Positions 40,490 through 49,959 are shown, counted from the stretch's first letter. The stretch: 64,000 nucleotides of DNA from Spirochaetales bacterium (GCA_017470995.1 JAFUXI010000071.1:1-64000); one strand, 5' to 3'. Program-made: numbers and translations. The notes: generated by a model not told the origin, from the sequence alone.

Positions 40490-41848
40490 ATGGATTTCAT
40501 TGTAAAGGTCAATGATTTTGTCAATGGCATTGTATGGGGAGTACCGATTCTGGTGCTTATTCTCGCTACTGGTTTGTTCTTCACCATCAGGTTGGGATTC
40601 TTCCAGTTCACACATTTCGGATTCCTGTTCAAGGACACCATCGTCAAGGCGTTCAAGAAGAAGGATGAGGAGAAACCGGCAAAGGGAGAGCTTACTTCCT
40701 TCCAGGCCGCAATGACCAGCGTTTCCGCCATCGTAGGTTCCGGAAACATCGCCGGTGTTGCTACCGCCATAGTCGTCGGAGGTCCCGGAGCACTTTTCTG
40801 GATGATCATAGCAGCCATCTTCGGTATGGCATCCAAGTTCGCCGAAATCACACTCGGAATCAAGTACCGCAAATTCAATGAGGACGGATCTGTCCGCGGC
40901 GGTGCCATGTACTACCTGGCAGACGGACTCAAGCAGAAATGGCTCGGAATTCTTTTCTCCATCCTGGTCATTCCGTTTGCATTCGTCATAAGCGGCATTG
41001 TCGATACCAACACGATCGCAACCACGCTGTTCGATGAGTTCAAGATTCCGACAATCGCAACCGGAATAGTGCTTGCGGTGATTACGGGAATCATCGTTCT
41101 CGGCGGTGCAAAGAGAGTCGGTTATGTCTGTGCCGTCATCGCCCCGTTCATGGGCGGTGCATATCTGCTTGCAGGACTGTTCATCATTATCCTGAACATC
41201 GGTCAGGTTCCTTCAGCACTGGGAACAATCATCAAGGCCGCATTCAATCCTTCTGCTGCGACCGGAGGTGTGATCGGATCGATTCTGGTTACCATGAAGA
41301 TGGGTGTTGCAAGAGGCATGTACTCCAACGAAGCAGGTCTTGGAACCGCCGCAATGGTTCACTCGCCGGCTAAGGTCGGCACTCCTTCGGAGCAGGGTGT
41401 CTGGGGTCCGATCGAGGTTTTCCTTGATACGATCGTCGTATGTACCATCACGGCTCTGGCAATCGTCATGTCGGGTCTCTGGACCACCGGTCTTGACGGT
41501 GCGACGCTTACGGTCAACGCATTCAAGGTCATGCTTCCCGGCAATGTGGGTTATTGGATTGCCATCGGTTCCGTCATCCTGTTCGGCTTCAGCTGCCTCA
41601 TCAGCTACTTCGACTATGCCACGCAGGCCGCCGAATACCTATTCGGTGAGAAGAGCAAGATTGTCGTCAAGATCCTGTGGGTGGTTGCCATCGTAGTAGG
41701 AAGCCAGACGACACTTGGCTTCGTCTGGGATCTTGCGGACACCTTCAACGGTCTTATGATCATCCCGAACCTTATCGGACTTCTGATTCTGAGCAACGAG
41801 GTCGTCAAGGAGAAGAAGGCCTATTTCGAGGCCAACGGTATCAAATAG
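40490..41848 (+). CDS. Sodium/alanine-glycine symporter (AGCS family)
   Basis: The ATG at 40490 follows AAAGGGGG and gives 452 residues with about eleven helices. Family signatures include TSFQAAMTSVSAIVGSGNIA and GGPGALFWMIIAA (about 75-110), and the ligand-site region MYSNEAGLGTAAMVHSPA (about 275). It takes up Ala or Gly with Na+. A bidirectional terminator separates it from the second feo operon. Confidence 0.93.
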   Translation: MDFIVKVNDFVNGIVWGVPILVLILATGLFFTIRLGFFQFTHFGFLFKDTIVKAFKKKDEEKPAKGELTSFQAAMTSVSAIVGSGNIAGVATAIVVGGPGALFWMIIAAIFGMASKFAEITLGIKYRKFNEDGSVRGGAMYYLADGLKQKWLGILFSILVIPFAFVISGIVDTNTIATTLFDEFKIPTIATGIVLAVITGIIVLGGAKRVGYVCAVIAPFMGGAYLLAGLFIIILNIGQVPSALGTIIKAAFNPSAATGGVIGSILVTMKMGVARGMYSNEAGLGTAAMVHSPAKVGTPSEQGVWGPIEVFLDTIVVCTITALAIVMSGLWTTGLDGATLTVNAFKVMLPGNVGYWIAIGSVILFGFSCLISYFDYATQAAEYLFGEKSKIVVKILWVVAIVVGSQTTLGFVWDLADTFNGLMIIPNLIGLLILSNEVVKEKKAYFEANGIK

Positions 41849-41875
41849 GGTATAGACCGATACCGCCGATTGCAG

Positions 41876-41910
41876 AAGAGGCAGCTTGCAATGCAGGCTG
41901 CCTCTTTCAT
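41876..41910. terminator. Bidirectional terminator between AGCS and second feo operon
   Basis: AAGAGGCAGC (41876-41885) pairs with GCTGCCTCTT (41897-41906). A-rich and T-rich flanks suit termination in both directions. A smaller GGTAT/ATACC hairpin lies just upstream. Confidence 0.8.
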
Positions 41911-41911
41911 T

Positions 41912-42067
41912 TCAGACTTGTTTCTTTTTTCTGCCGTCACATTCCTTGGTACAGCCTTCACAGCCGCAACCGCAGCCGCCTTTCTTCTTCCGCCCCCTTG
42001 CGAGTCTGAAGGCGAAGAAGAGGAGGGCCAGAACTGCAGCGATAATCAGAAAGTCCCAGATGTTCAT
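41912..42067 (-). CDS. FeoB-associated Cys-rich membrane protein (second copy)
   Basis: A 51-residue frame begins 10 nt after the FeoAB stop. It opens with MNIWDFLIIAAVLALLFFAF as membrane anchor, then RLARGRKKKGGCGCGCEGC and a further Cys. Same layout as the protein after the first FeoB: a short anchor, a basic stretch and a Cys cluster. Metal chaperone or FeoC-like function is assumed from position. Confidence 0.85.
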   Translation of the reverse strand: MNIWDFLIIAAVLALLFFAFRLARGRKKKGGCGCGCEGCTKECDGRKKKQV

Positions 42068-42077
42068 GCTTTAGGCC

Positions 42078-44417
42078 TCAGAACAGCGAACCTATGACAT
42101 TGACCAGCATGGCGAAGAACCAGGCGATTGCACACTGCCACAGCACGACACCAAGGGCCCACCATCTGCCGAGTTCTCTTTTGATTGCAGCGACAGAGGC
42201 CACGCACGGTGTGTACAGAAGGCTGAAGACCAGCATGCAGGAAGCGGTGAGGGTTCCTATTATGGTCGAGATTCCTCCGTGGGCGGTAAAGAGTAGTTCC
42301 ATGATGGAAACCACACTCTCCTTGGCCATGAAGCCGCTGATAAGCGATGTCACCAGACGCCAGTCACCCAGCCCGGCAGGTTTCATTATAGGCACCAGAA
42401 GACCTGCAATGGCGGCAAGGATGCTGTCTTGGGAATTCGTCACCAGATTGAATTGGAAGTCAAAGCTCTTGAGGAACCATACGATTATAGTTGCGATCAG
42501 AATCACGGAAAAGGCCCTCTGCAAAAAGTCCTTTGCCTTTTCCCACAGAAGCTGCAGTACGTTGCGGGCATTGGGGAAACGGTAGTTGGGAAGTTCCATT
42601 ACAAACGGTACGGCCTCTCCCTTGAAGATGGTCTTCTTGAACAGCATGGCCATGAGAATTGCAGTCAGAATCCCGAACAGGTACAGGGCAGTTATGATGA
42701 TCCAGCTGATGTCCGGGAAGAAGGCGGTTGCGAAGAAGCCGTAGATCGGGAGCTTTGCGGTACAGGACATGAACGGAGTAAGAAGGATCGTCATCTTCCT
42801 GTCCCGTTCACTGGGAAGGGTTCTTGTGGACATCACCGCCGGAACGGTACAGCCGAAACCGATGAGCATCGGGACTATGCTTCTTCCGGAGAGGCCTATC
42901 TTTCTCAGAAGCTTGTCCATCACGAAGGCCACACGGGCGATGTATCCGCTGTCTTCAAGCAGAGACAGGAAGAGGAACATAGTCACGATGATTGGCATGA
43001 AGCTCAACACGCTTCCGACTCCTTCGAAAATACCGTCGAGCACCAGGCTCTTTATCGCAGGGTTCACGCCTCCCTTTTCCATGGTACTCCGGACAATGCC
43101 TTTCAGTGCATCTATTCCCATGGCAAGTAGGTCCTGCAAAAACGGACCGATGAGGCTGAAGGTGAGAAAGAACACTGCCGCCATTATCAGGATGAACATG
43201 GGAATTGCAGTGAATCTACCGGTCAGCACTGAGTCTATGCGCTGGCTTCGGATTCTCTGTTCGCTGTGCTGGGGCTTTGTTACGCATTCGGAACTGACTT
43301 TGCTGATGTATGCAAAGCGCATGTCTGCCATGGCAGCACTGCGGTCAAGACCGCGTTCCGTTTCCATCTGGATTACGATGTGCTCCAGCATCTCGGTCTC
43401 GTTCTGATCCAGATGCAGCTGGTCCTGTATGAGCTTGTCGCCTCCGATTATCTTGCTTGCTGCGAACCTCACCGGAAGGCCTGCTGCCTTTGCATGGTCA
43501 TCGATAAGGTGGATGACCGCATGAAGACACCTGTGGACGGCACCGCCGTGGTCGTTCTCATCACAGAAGTCCTGTCTCAGAGGTCCTTCCTGGTAGATGG
43601 CCACATGCATCGCATGTCTTATAAGTTCATCGACGCCCTGGTTCTTCGCTGCAGAGATGGGGACTACCGGAACACCGAGCATGTTCTCCATTGCGTTGAT
43701 GTCGACGCTTCCGCCGTTCGAGGTCATCTCGTCCATCATATTTAGGGCAACGACCATCGGCATGCCCAGTTCCAGAAGCTGCATCGTGAGATACAGACTC
43801 CTGTCGATGCTGGTGACGTCGACTATATTGATTATGCAGTGGGGTTTATGATGAAGGACGAAGTTCCTGGAGACGATTTCCTCGCTTGAATAGGGGGACA
43901 TCGAGTAGATGCCGGGAAGGTCCGTGACAGTGGTATTTGCCTGTCCCCTGAGCTGGCCGTCCTTTCTGTCTACGGTGACTCCGGGGAAGTTCCCGACATG
44001 CTGGTTCGAGCCGGTAAGCTGATTGAACAGGGTGGTCTTTCCGCTGTTCTGGTTTCCGACCAGGGCGAATCTGAGCTTAGTGTCTTCGGGAAGGGGATTC
44101 TCGTTTGTAGGATCGTGGTACTTTCCTTCCTCTCCCAGGCCGGGGTGTTCTATGTCCTTTTTCTTGGGTTTCAGCGTGTTATCCTGCTGTTTGTCGATAA
44201 TCCGGACATCGATATTCGCTGCATCGGCAAGCCTGAGGGTAAGCTCATAGCCATGGATGCGCAGTTCCATCGGGTCGCCCATTGGTGCCAGTTTGATCAA
44301 TGTTACTTCAGCTCCCGGAATCATTCCCATGTCCAGGAAATGCTGTCTCAGCTCACCATGTCCGCCGACAGCTTCTATCAGGGCACTCTGCCCGGGCTTG
44401 AGTTCTCTAAGTTCCAT
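42078..44417 (-). CDS. feoB: FeoA-FeoB fusion ferrous iron transporter
   Basis: The 779-residue protein has an N-terminal FeoA domain (1-75, LRELKPGQSALIEAVGG to LTLRLADAANIDVR), a linker, and the FeoB G domain (G1 GNQNSGKTT at about 122, G3 DLPGIY, G4 NMMD). The membrane part has Gate motifs around FGCTVPAVMSTR and FMSCTAKLPIYG. It imports Fe(II) and is the second complete Feo system of the window. No ribosome-binding site precedes the ATG; a promoter whose -10 ends 7 nt upstream suggests a leaderless message. It also follows the aldo/keto reductase gene by 40 nt. Confidence 0.92.
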   Translation of the reverse strand: MELRELKPGQSALIEAVGGHGELRQHFLDMGMIPGAEVTLIKLAPMGDPMELRIHGYELTLRLADAANIDVRIIDKQQDNTLKPKKKDIEHPGLGEEGKYHDPTNENPLPEDTKLRFALVGNQNSGKTTLFNQLTGSNQHVGNFPGVTVDRKDGQLRGQANTTVTDLPGIYSMSPYSSEEIVSRNFVLHHKPHCIINIVDVTSIDRSLYLTMQLLELGMPMVVALNMMDEMTSNGGSVDINAMENMLGVPVVPISAAKNQGVDELIRHAMHVAIYQEGPLRQDFCDENDHGGAVHRCLHAVIHLIDDHAKAAGLPVRFAASKIIGGDKLIQDQLHLDQNETEMLEHIVIQMETERGLDRSAAMADMRFAYISKVSSECVTKPQHSEQRIRSQRIDSVLTGRFTAIPMFILIMAAVFFLTFSLIGPFLQDLLAMGIDALKGIVRSTMEKGGVNPAIKSLVLDGIFEGVGSVLSFMPIIVTMFLFLSLLEDSGYIARVAFVMDKLLRKIGLSGRSIVPMLIGFGCTVPAVMSTRTLPSERDRKMTILLTPFMSCTAKLPIYGFFATAFFPDISWIIITALYLFGILTAILMAMLFKKTIFKGEAVPFVMELPNYRFPNARNVLQLLWEKAKDFLQRAFSVILIATIIVWFLKSFDFQFNLVTNSQDSILAAIAGLLVPIMKPAGLGDWRLVTSLISGFMAKESVVSIMELLFTAHGGISTIIGTLTASCMLVFSLLYTPCVASVAAIKRELGRWWALGVVLWQCAIAWFFAMLVNVIGSLF

Positions 44418-44424
44418 GAGGGTT

Positions 44425-44454
44425 ATACTAAAACAATTAAGCCTGATGTTTCAA
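44425..44454 (-). promoter_or_regulatory. Candidate promoter of feoAB
   Basis: On the minus strand TTGAAA (44454-44449), 18 bp and TAGTAT (44430-44425). The -10 ends 7 nt before the ATG at 44417, so transcription would begin at or next to the start codon. No TTAG-N6-CTAA box is present here, unlike at the first feo operon. Confidence 0.5.
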
Positions 44455-44457
44455 TGA

Positions 44458-45498
44458 TTACGGACGGCGATTGACGGACCTTTCTCCCGAAAGAATCATC
44501 TCGTAGTCCTCGAGGTTCTTCTTTAGAAGGACAGGCGTGTTGAGTTCATAAGGGCATTTGGATTTGCAGAGGCCGCAGTCCACGCACTCATTTATCTTAC
44601 GCATCTTTGCAATCCATTCCTCGGTGAGGAACTTGGCGCTGGGGTTTCTCCTTATCAGCTGGATCATGCGGGCGCAGTCCTTGATGTCTATGCCGACGGT
44701 GCAGGGCATGCAGTAACCGCAGCTTCTGCAGAACTCGCCGCACAGCTCCTCGCGGTCCTTGTCGATTATCTGCTGCATCTCCGCTGTCATTGCCGGAGGA
44801 TTGTCTATGCAGCTGATCCACTGATCCAGCTCTTCCTCCCTCTGGATGCCCCAGATGGGAATCACGTTGTCGAACTGGGCTTCGAAGGCGTAGCAGGCCT
44901 TGTAGTTCGTCAGAAGTCCGCCGGAAAGGCCCTTCATGGCTATGAATCCCATATTATGCTGACGGCATTTCTCCACAAGCTCCAGCTCCTGCTTTCCGCT
45001 GACATAGCTGAAGGGGAACTGCAGTGTTTCGTAAAGGCCGCTGTCTATGGCCGTGTGTGCCACATGCAGACGGTGGTTGGTTATTCCGATGTGCCTGACC
45101 TTGCCGCTCTGCTTTGCTTCGAGGATGGCCTCGTAGAGACCGGTTCCGTCACCCGGAAGAGGGCAGAAGGTCGGATTGTGGAACTGATAGATGTCCACAT
45201 AGTCGGTCTTAAGCATCTCGAGTGTGGTTTTCAGGTCTTCCCTGAGCTGGTCTCCGGTCTGGGCTCCTGTCTTGGTCGCAATGTAATAGCTGTCCCGGGG
45301 GATGCCCTCGAAGGCAATGCCCAGCTTCTTCTCGCTATCGGTATACTTGCGTGATGTGTCGAAGAACCTGAATCCCGCATCGAATGCCCGCCTAACGAGT
45401 CTGACTGCAGCTTCCTCGGATATTCTCTGGATCGGCAAGGCTCCGAATCCGTTCTTGCAGACTTTTATTCCCGTACCTCCGAGTGTGGCGTAATCCAT
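44458..45498 (-). CDS. Aldo/keto reductase with C-terminal ferredoxin-type domain
   Basis: The 346-residue protein has the AKR catalytic tetrad in FDTSRKYTDSEKKLG (Asp, Tyr), IATKTG (Lys) and DIYQFHN (His). Near the C-terminus are two Cys clusters: CRSCGYCMPC (about 270) and CVDCGLCKSKCP (about 310), the latter a 4Fe-4S pattern. This AKR-ferredoxin type is common in anaerobes; the substrate is unknown. Its ATG overlaps the stop of the upstream gene, and feoAB follows on the same strand, so an Fe link is possible. Confidence 0.87.
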   Translation of the reverse strand: MDYATLGGTGIKVCKNGFGALPIQRISEEAAVRLVRRAFDAGFRFFDTSRKYTDSEKKLGIAFEGIPRDSYYIATKTGAQTGDQLREDLKTTLEMLKTDYVDIYQFHNPTFCPLPGDGTGLYEAILEAKQSGKVRHIGITNHRLHVAHTAIDSGLYETLQFPFSYVSGKQELELVEKCRQHNMGFIAMKGLSGGLLTNYKACYAFEAQFDNVIPIWGIQREEELDQWISCIDNPPAMTAEMQQIIDKDREELCGEFCRSCGYCMPCTVGIDIKDCARMIQLIRRNPSAKFLTEEWIAKMRKINECVDCGLCKSKCPYELNTPVLLKKNLEDYEMILSGERSVNRRP

Positions 45499-45986
45499 TA
45501 TTCTCCCCCTTCGATGTAGGCCTTCAGTTCGTTGGCATCACTTAGAATGAACTTTCCCATGAAGCCTTTTGCCCTATGTTTCTTGCCCGCCAGATTGATT
45601 GTGTAATTAACCGATGGATCTGCGCAGCTGATGACGCATTTTATGCTGTTGATGTATTTGCCATCTCTTTCAATGATGATCTCGCATGACTTCTTTGATT
45701 GATATTTCATGTCAATGATGTCTTCATAGGATATTATTGTCATGATATCCTTTTCCTTGCTCATGCAGAGCAGATAGCCGTTGTTGCCATCGGTCATGTA
45801 GGGAACGAACTGCATGGTCTCACACTTGTGGCTTCCGAAATGCTCTACTGCCTTGTCCTTCAGCGCACCGAATATGTCCTTGTTCTTCTGGCTGGCTTTT
45901 GCACGGATTTTCTTGCCCACGGTCAGGTTGTAGATGCAGAGCACCCCGATTATACCGAAGATTATGAATATGACGATGTTCTGCAC
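45498..45986 (-). CDS. Membrane-anchored hypothetical protein
   Basis: A GTG at 45986 with GGGAGG 6 nt upstream is preferred to a TTG 48 nt further up, giving 162 residues. One N-terminal helix (NIVIFIIFGIIGVLCIYNL) is followed by a basic stretch and a mainly beta soluble domain, perhaps PH-like. No motif is recognised. It is translationally coupled to the aldo/keto reductase gene. Confidence 0.65.
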   Translation of the reverse strand: MQNIVIFIIFGIIGVLCIYNLTVGKKIRAKASQKNKDIFGALKDKAVEHFGSHKCETMQFVPYMTDGNNGYLLCMSKEKDIMTIISYEDIIDMKYQSKKSCEIIIERDGKYINSIKCVISCADPSVNYTINLAGKKHRAKGFMGKFILSDANELKAYIEGGE

Positions 45987-46143
45987 GGAAAACCTCCCGA
46001 AATAAATATGCCCGAAGTCTGCAACTTTATTCAAACTTTATATCGAAAACGGCAGATAAGTAAATATTTTCATTGATTTAGTGTTTTGGGCAGTCATAAA
46101 CTAGCATTAGTATGATATATCACCTGAAAAGAGGTTCCACTAT

Positions 46144-46974
46144 ATGAAATACGCACTTTGCATCACCAGCCCGGAGATTGACAAGCCGTTCGTTTTCTCC
46201 ATGATGGCAGGCTCATTCGAAAAAAAGCTCTCGGATATGGCCGCTTTCGGGTACAGCGGCATAGAGCTTCTCTGCGGATGGCCTAAACTCTGTGACTACA
46301 AGAGGGTGTTGCAGGTCTGTGCTGAAAACCATCTGGAAATCTCGGATATCTCCAGCGGAGCCATCTTCTCCACGACCGGACTTACCTTGCTCGGGACGGA
46401 CAGGCAGAAAATGCGTGACTGCGCCAAGCTTTTCTCGGATATGATCGAGCTTACTGCAAGGTTGGGAAACCATATTGTCACCATCGGTGCATTCCGTGGA
46501 TGGGCAAAGGATGTCGGCTCGGTAGGTATTGCAGAGGAAATACTTGCGGATATGTTCAATAAGCTTGATCCCAAGCTTTCGGAATATGGGATCAAGGTGG
46601 CAATCGAGCCCGTGAACAGGGGGCAGACCGATATCTTCAACACCTGTACGGAGACACTGTCGTTCATCGAGAGGGTCGGAAGTCCCAATCTAGGCGTGCT
46701 GTTCGATACCTACAACGGAAATGCCACAGAGGACAACCCGCTTGCGGCCCTTGAGAATGCCATAAAGGCCGGAAAGCTTCTGCATTTCCACATCGCAGAT
46801 ACCGACCGTCTGGTTCCCGGAGATGGAAAGATAGACTTCACCGCACACCTCAGGGTTCTGAAGGCCTGTGGTTACCAAGGCTATCTTTCCGGAGAACTGA
46901 AGAGCGGAGACGATCCCACTGAGACCGGTCGCCGGATCATAGAAAACATGAAAGGCTTCGAGAAATGTATCTGA
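46144..46974 (+). CDS. Sugar-phosphate isomerase/epimerase of the sigma-54 catabolic locus
   Basis: The 276-residue AP_endonuc_2-type TIM barrel has metal ligands in VAIEPVNRG, VLFDTYNG, HFHIADTDR and LSGEL. It is related to ketose 3-epimerases and hydroxypyruvate-isomerase-like proteins. AAGAGG precedes the start. Its 3' end overlaps the activator gene by 10 nt, so the two are co-transcribed and probably serve the same substrate pathway as the transporter operon downstream. Confidence 0.82.
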   Translation: MKYALCITSPEIDKPFVFSMMAGSFEKKLSDMAAFGYSGIELLCGWPKLCDYKRVLQVCAENHLEISDISSGAIFSTTGLTLLGTDRQKMRDCAKLFSDMIELTARLGNHIVTIGAFRGWAKDVGSVGIAEEILADMFNKLDPKLSEYGIKVAIEPVNRGQTDIFNTCTETLSFIERVGSPNLGVLFDTYNGNATEDNPLAALENAIKAGKLLHFHIADTDRLVPGDGKIDFTAHLRVLKACGYQGYLSGELKSGDDPTETGRRIIENMKGFEKCI

Positions 46975-48824
46975 TTGACTGTATCGTTCCGTATCCGAAC
47001 CTTCTCGAAGTGGTTACCGAAGTCTGGGCCGAGCATCCCTACAGGGATAAGGTCGAGTTCCGTTCGCACCCGAAGGCTGTCTATGAGATTCCAGACTACA
47101 AGCTCTACGGGGATATAGCTATTGCGCGCGGAATGAGCGTGCAGTTTCTCAAGACCCACTATCCGGAGATGCCCATAGTTGAGATTCCGATGAGTGTCTA
47201 TGACATACTCATGGCCTTCAACGAGGCGCAGAAAAGCCATCCGAACCATGTTGCGCTCATTGCCTTGCCCAATGCCACGTACGGTGTGGATGAGCTGGGA
47301 AAGAGCCTGTTTGCCAATTTCAGCATCTACGAGCTTTATAGGGATATGAATTACGGCAATGTTGTTGGCAGGGCAATCCAGGACGGTGCCGATTTTATTG
47401 TCGGCGGTAATGCCGTGGTCGAGTATGCCCGCAGGATGGGAGTTCCATGTTCCCTGATCACAACCAGCAAGGCCAGCGTCAGACAGGCCATCGATGAAGC
47501 GATATCGCTTCTGGAATTCTCCACGGACCAGAGGGCCAAGGCAGAGAGACTTCAGACCATCCTGGACAACATCTCGGAAGGTGTCATTTCCATAGATGCC
47601 GAGAAGCGCATCTCCGTTTTCAATGCCGATGCCTGCAAGTTCTTCGGAATCAGGGAGAACTATGCCATCGGGAAAAGAATCGACGAGATTCTGCCCGGGT
47701 TGGACAATCCCGATCTGTCTACCATGCTGGGCTCCACCTTCGGAAGTGTCGTGAAAATCAACGACAAGGATTACTCGATAAACAAGTTCCCCATAAGAAT
47801 CGACGGCAACTTCAGCGGTGCTATCATGATTATCCAGAAGGTCAATGTCATCAGGGACCTCGAGACCAAGATAAGACAGACGGCCTATTCCAAGGGATTC
47901 GTTGCAAAGTACGGCTTTGACGACATCGTCGGCAAGAGCAAACCGCTAGTTCAGGCCAAGGAACTTGCCCTCAAATACAGCAAAGTCAACTCTAGCATCC
48001 TTCTCGTGGGTGAGACGGGAACAGGAAAGGAGCTCTTTGCGCAGAGCATACATAAGGCCAGCGACCGGAGAAACGGGCCGTTCGTGGCAATCAACTGTGC
48101 GGCCCTGCCGGAGAACCTTCTGGAAAGCGAACTCTTCGGTTATGCGGCCGGAGCCTTCACCGGAGCCTCTAAAAGCGGAAAGACCGGACTGTTCGAGCTT
48201 GCACACAACGGCACAATCTTCCTGGATGAAGTATCCGAGATGAGCCTGTCGCTTCAGGGAAGACTGCTGAGGGTCCTTGCCGAGCACTCTATCATGCGAC
48301 TCGGTGACGATGCGGTCATCCCCGTGGATGTCAGGATTATTTCCGCGACAAACAGGGACATAGAAAACGAGGTGAAGGAGGGTAGGTTCCGCAGGGATCT
48401 CTTCTTCCGCCTCAATGTTCTCAGAATAGATGTCCCGCCGCTCAGGGAAAGGGGAAGCGATATCATCATGCTCGCCAAGTTCTTCCTGGAACTGTATGAC
48501 AGAAAACTCGGAAGCATTTCACATGAATTCGCCCCTGAATGCTACTCTTATCTTCTTTCCTATGGCTATGAGGGAAATGTCAGGGAGCTGGGCAACATGT
48601 GCGAAAGGCTCTCCGTCGTCATAGAGGATAAGGTCATCACACTCGATGATCTGATTGCCCTGTTCGGCAGGGCCGATTCGGACCCCGAAGAGGATGTCAG
48701 CGAGAAGAAGCGCATTCAGAATGCCCTGGATAGCTTCAAGAGCAAATCAGAGGCCGCCAGAGCCCTCAATATGGATCGCAGTACCCTCTACAGAAAGATG
48801 AACAAGTACGGTATTCCGGATTAA
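46965..48824 (+). CDS. Sigma-54-dependent activator with PrpR-type N-terminal sensor
   Basis: The 619-residue protein has a PrpR_N-like ligand domain (about 1-175), a PAS domain (about 190-300) and an AAA+ domain (about 320-555). The AAA+ domain has Walker A GETGTGKE, the sigma-54 contact loop GAFTGA and Walker B FLDEVSEM. A Fis-type helix-turn-helix closes it (SKSEAARALNMDRSTLYRKM). PrpR_N domains sense small organic acids or their CoA/acyl products. It should bind the two TGTTGCA-N4-TGCAACA sites just after its own stop codon and activate the -24/-12 promoter of the transporter operon. Confidence 0.92.
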   Translation: MYLIDCIVPYPNLLEVVTEVWAEHPYRDKVEFRSHPKAVYEIPDYKLYGDIAIARGMSVQFLKTHYPEMPIVEIPMSVYDILMAFNEAQKSHPNHVALIALPNATYGVDELGKSLFANFSIYELYRDMNYGNVVGRAIQDGADFIVGGNAVVEYARRMGVPCSLITTSKASVRQAIDEAISLLEFSTDQRAKAERLQTILDNISEGVISIDAEKRISVFNADACKFFGIRENYAIGKRIDEILPGLDNPDLSTMLGSTFGSVVKINDKDYSINKFPIRIDGNFSGAIMIIQKVNVIRDLETKIRQTAYSKGFVAKYGFDDIVGKSKPLVQAKELALKYSKVNSSILLVGETGTGKELFAQSIHKASDRRNGPFVAINCAALPENLLESELFGYAAGAFTGASKSGKTGLFELAHNGTIFLDEVSEMSLSLQGRLLRVLAEHSIMRLGDDAVIPVDVRIISATNRDIENEVKEGRFRRDLFFRLNVLRIDVPPLRERGSDIIMLAKFFLELYDRKLGSISHEFAPECYSYLLSYGYEGNVRELGNMCERLSVVIEDKVITLDDLIALFGRADSDPEEDVSEKKRIQNALDSFKSKSEAARALNMDRSTLYRKMNKYGIPD

Positions 48825-48825
48825 G

Positions 48826-48864
48826 TGTTGCATTTGTGCAACACACTGTTGCAGTTTTGCAACA
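48826..48864 (+). promoter_or_regulatory. Pair of activator-binding sites (upstream activating sequences)
   Basis: Two perfect inverted repeats TGTTGCA-N4-TGCAACA lie at 48826-48843 and 48847-48864, centres 21 bp apart (two helical turns). They are 45-83 bp upstream of the -24 element, a typical enhancer position for the PrpR-like protein whose gene ends 1 nt before. Confidence 0.85.
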
Positions 48865-48907
48865 GTTAGATAAAATTAACTTTTTGATTTCCTGCCTCCA
48901 AACCGCT

Positions 48908-48923
48908 TGGCACGGTATTTGCT
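48908..48923 (+). promoter_or_regulatory. Sigma-54 (-24/-12) promoter of the TTT operon
   Basis: TGGCACG-GTAT-TTGCT matches the consensus TGGCACG-N4-TTGCW at every defined position, with GG-N10-GC spacing. It drives the binding-protein gene at 48980. Confidence 0.9.
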
Positions 48924-48979
48924 TTATAGAAAACGTCGGCGAATAGCCGTCTTTCATTAGTCCAAAAGGAGGAACAACA

Positions 48980-49942
48980 ATGAAACGTTTCGTTATTTTT
49001 GCTCTTGTGCTCATCAGCGCAATGACCTTCGTGTTTGCCAACGCAGCAGGTGAGGCAACATATCCTTCACAGTCAATCGAGCTGGTCATCCCGGCATCGG
49101 CAGGCGGCGGAAGCGACATCATGGGTCGCCTTCTCATTGAGATCATCCAGGACCTCAAGCTTACTGACCAGACCATCGTTCCCGTCAACAAGGGCGGCGG
49201 ATCCGGTTCTGTCGGACAGGCTTATGTCAATTCCAAGTCCGATCCCAACTACACCATCTTCACAATCAACGATGGTCACACAGTCGGCGGAAACAAGGCC
49301 GGTACAATCCCCAAGGACAACTTCACAATGCTCGCTTCTGTCGGCGTTGACAACGTTCTTTTCGTAACAAAGGCTGACAGCCCGTACCAGACCTATGAGC
49401 AGGCTCTCGAGGCTTCAAAGGCCAACCCCGGCAAGCTCACAGTCGGTTGTGCAGACGACATCGACAAGGTTTGTGTCTACAATATCAACACAGAGTCCGG
49501 TGCACAGTTCAACACGGTTTACTTCAACAGTGCAGGAGAGATCGCTACAGCTATCCTCGGCGGCCACATCGAGTTCGGTATGTTCAACCCGTCGGAGTGT
49601 GCAGGTCTTGTCGAGGGCGGACAGCTCAAGGCTATCGCAACAATGGCTGAGAAGAGACTCGGTGCTCCGTTTGCAGATGCTCCTACCTTCGTCGAGATGG
49701 GCTTCACGAATCTGGTCTACTACTTCTCACGCGGAATGCTCGCAGGTGCAGGCATGAGCAGAGAAGCTCAGCTCTGGTGGTCAGATGCATTTGCAAAGGT
49801 CTGTGCTTCAGAGAAGTGGCAGAACTACTGCAACCAGAACGGAATTGAGAACCGCTACATGAACTGCGATGACTACAGAACATTCTATCTCGAGAACGAG
49901 AAGATGCTTCTTGATACCGCCAAGAAAGCCGGTGCTCTCTGA
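48980..49942 (+). CDS. tctC: Tripartite tricarboxylate transporter binding protein (TctC/Bug family)
   Basis: The 320-residue protein has a signal peptide (VIFALVLISAMTFVFANAAGE) and the Bug-family fold: YPSQSIELVIPASAGGGSDI at the start, then KGGGSGSVGQAYV. This periplasmic receptor captures carboxylates, often sugar acids or di- and tricarboxylates. AGGAGG precedes it. It is first in a sigma-54-controlled operon and is separated from tctB by a strong hairpin. Confidence 0.92.
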   Translation: MKRFVIFALVLISAMTFVFANAAGEATYPSQSIELVIPASAGGGSDIMGRLLIEIIQDLKLTDQTIVPVNKGGGSGSVGQAYVNSKSDPNYTIFTINDGHTVGGNKAGTIPKDNFTMLASVGVDNVLFVTKADSPYQTYEQALEASKANPGKLTVGCADDIDKVCVYNINTESGAQFNTVYFNSAGEIATAILGGHIEFGMFNPSECAGLVEGGQLKAIATMAEKRLGAPFADAPTFVEMGFTNLVYYFSRGMLAGAGMSREAQLWWSDAFAKVCASEKWQNYCNQNGIENRYMNCDDYRTFYLENEKMLLDTAKKAGAL

Positions 49943-49959
49943 TAAGTCTTGAAAACACA

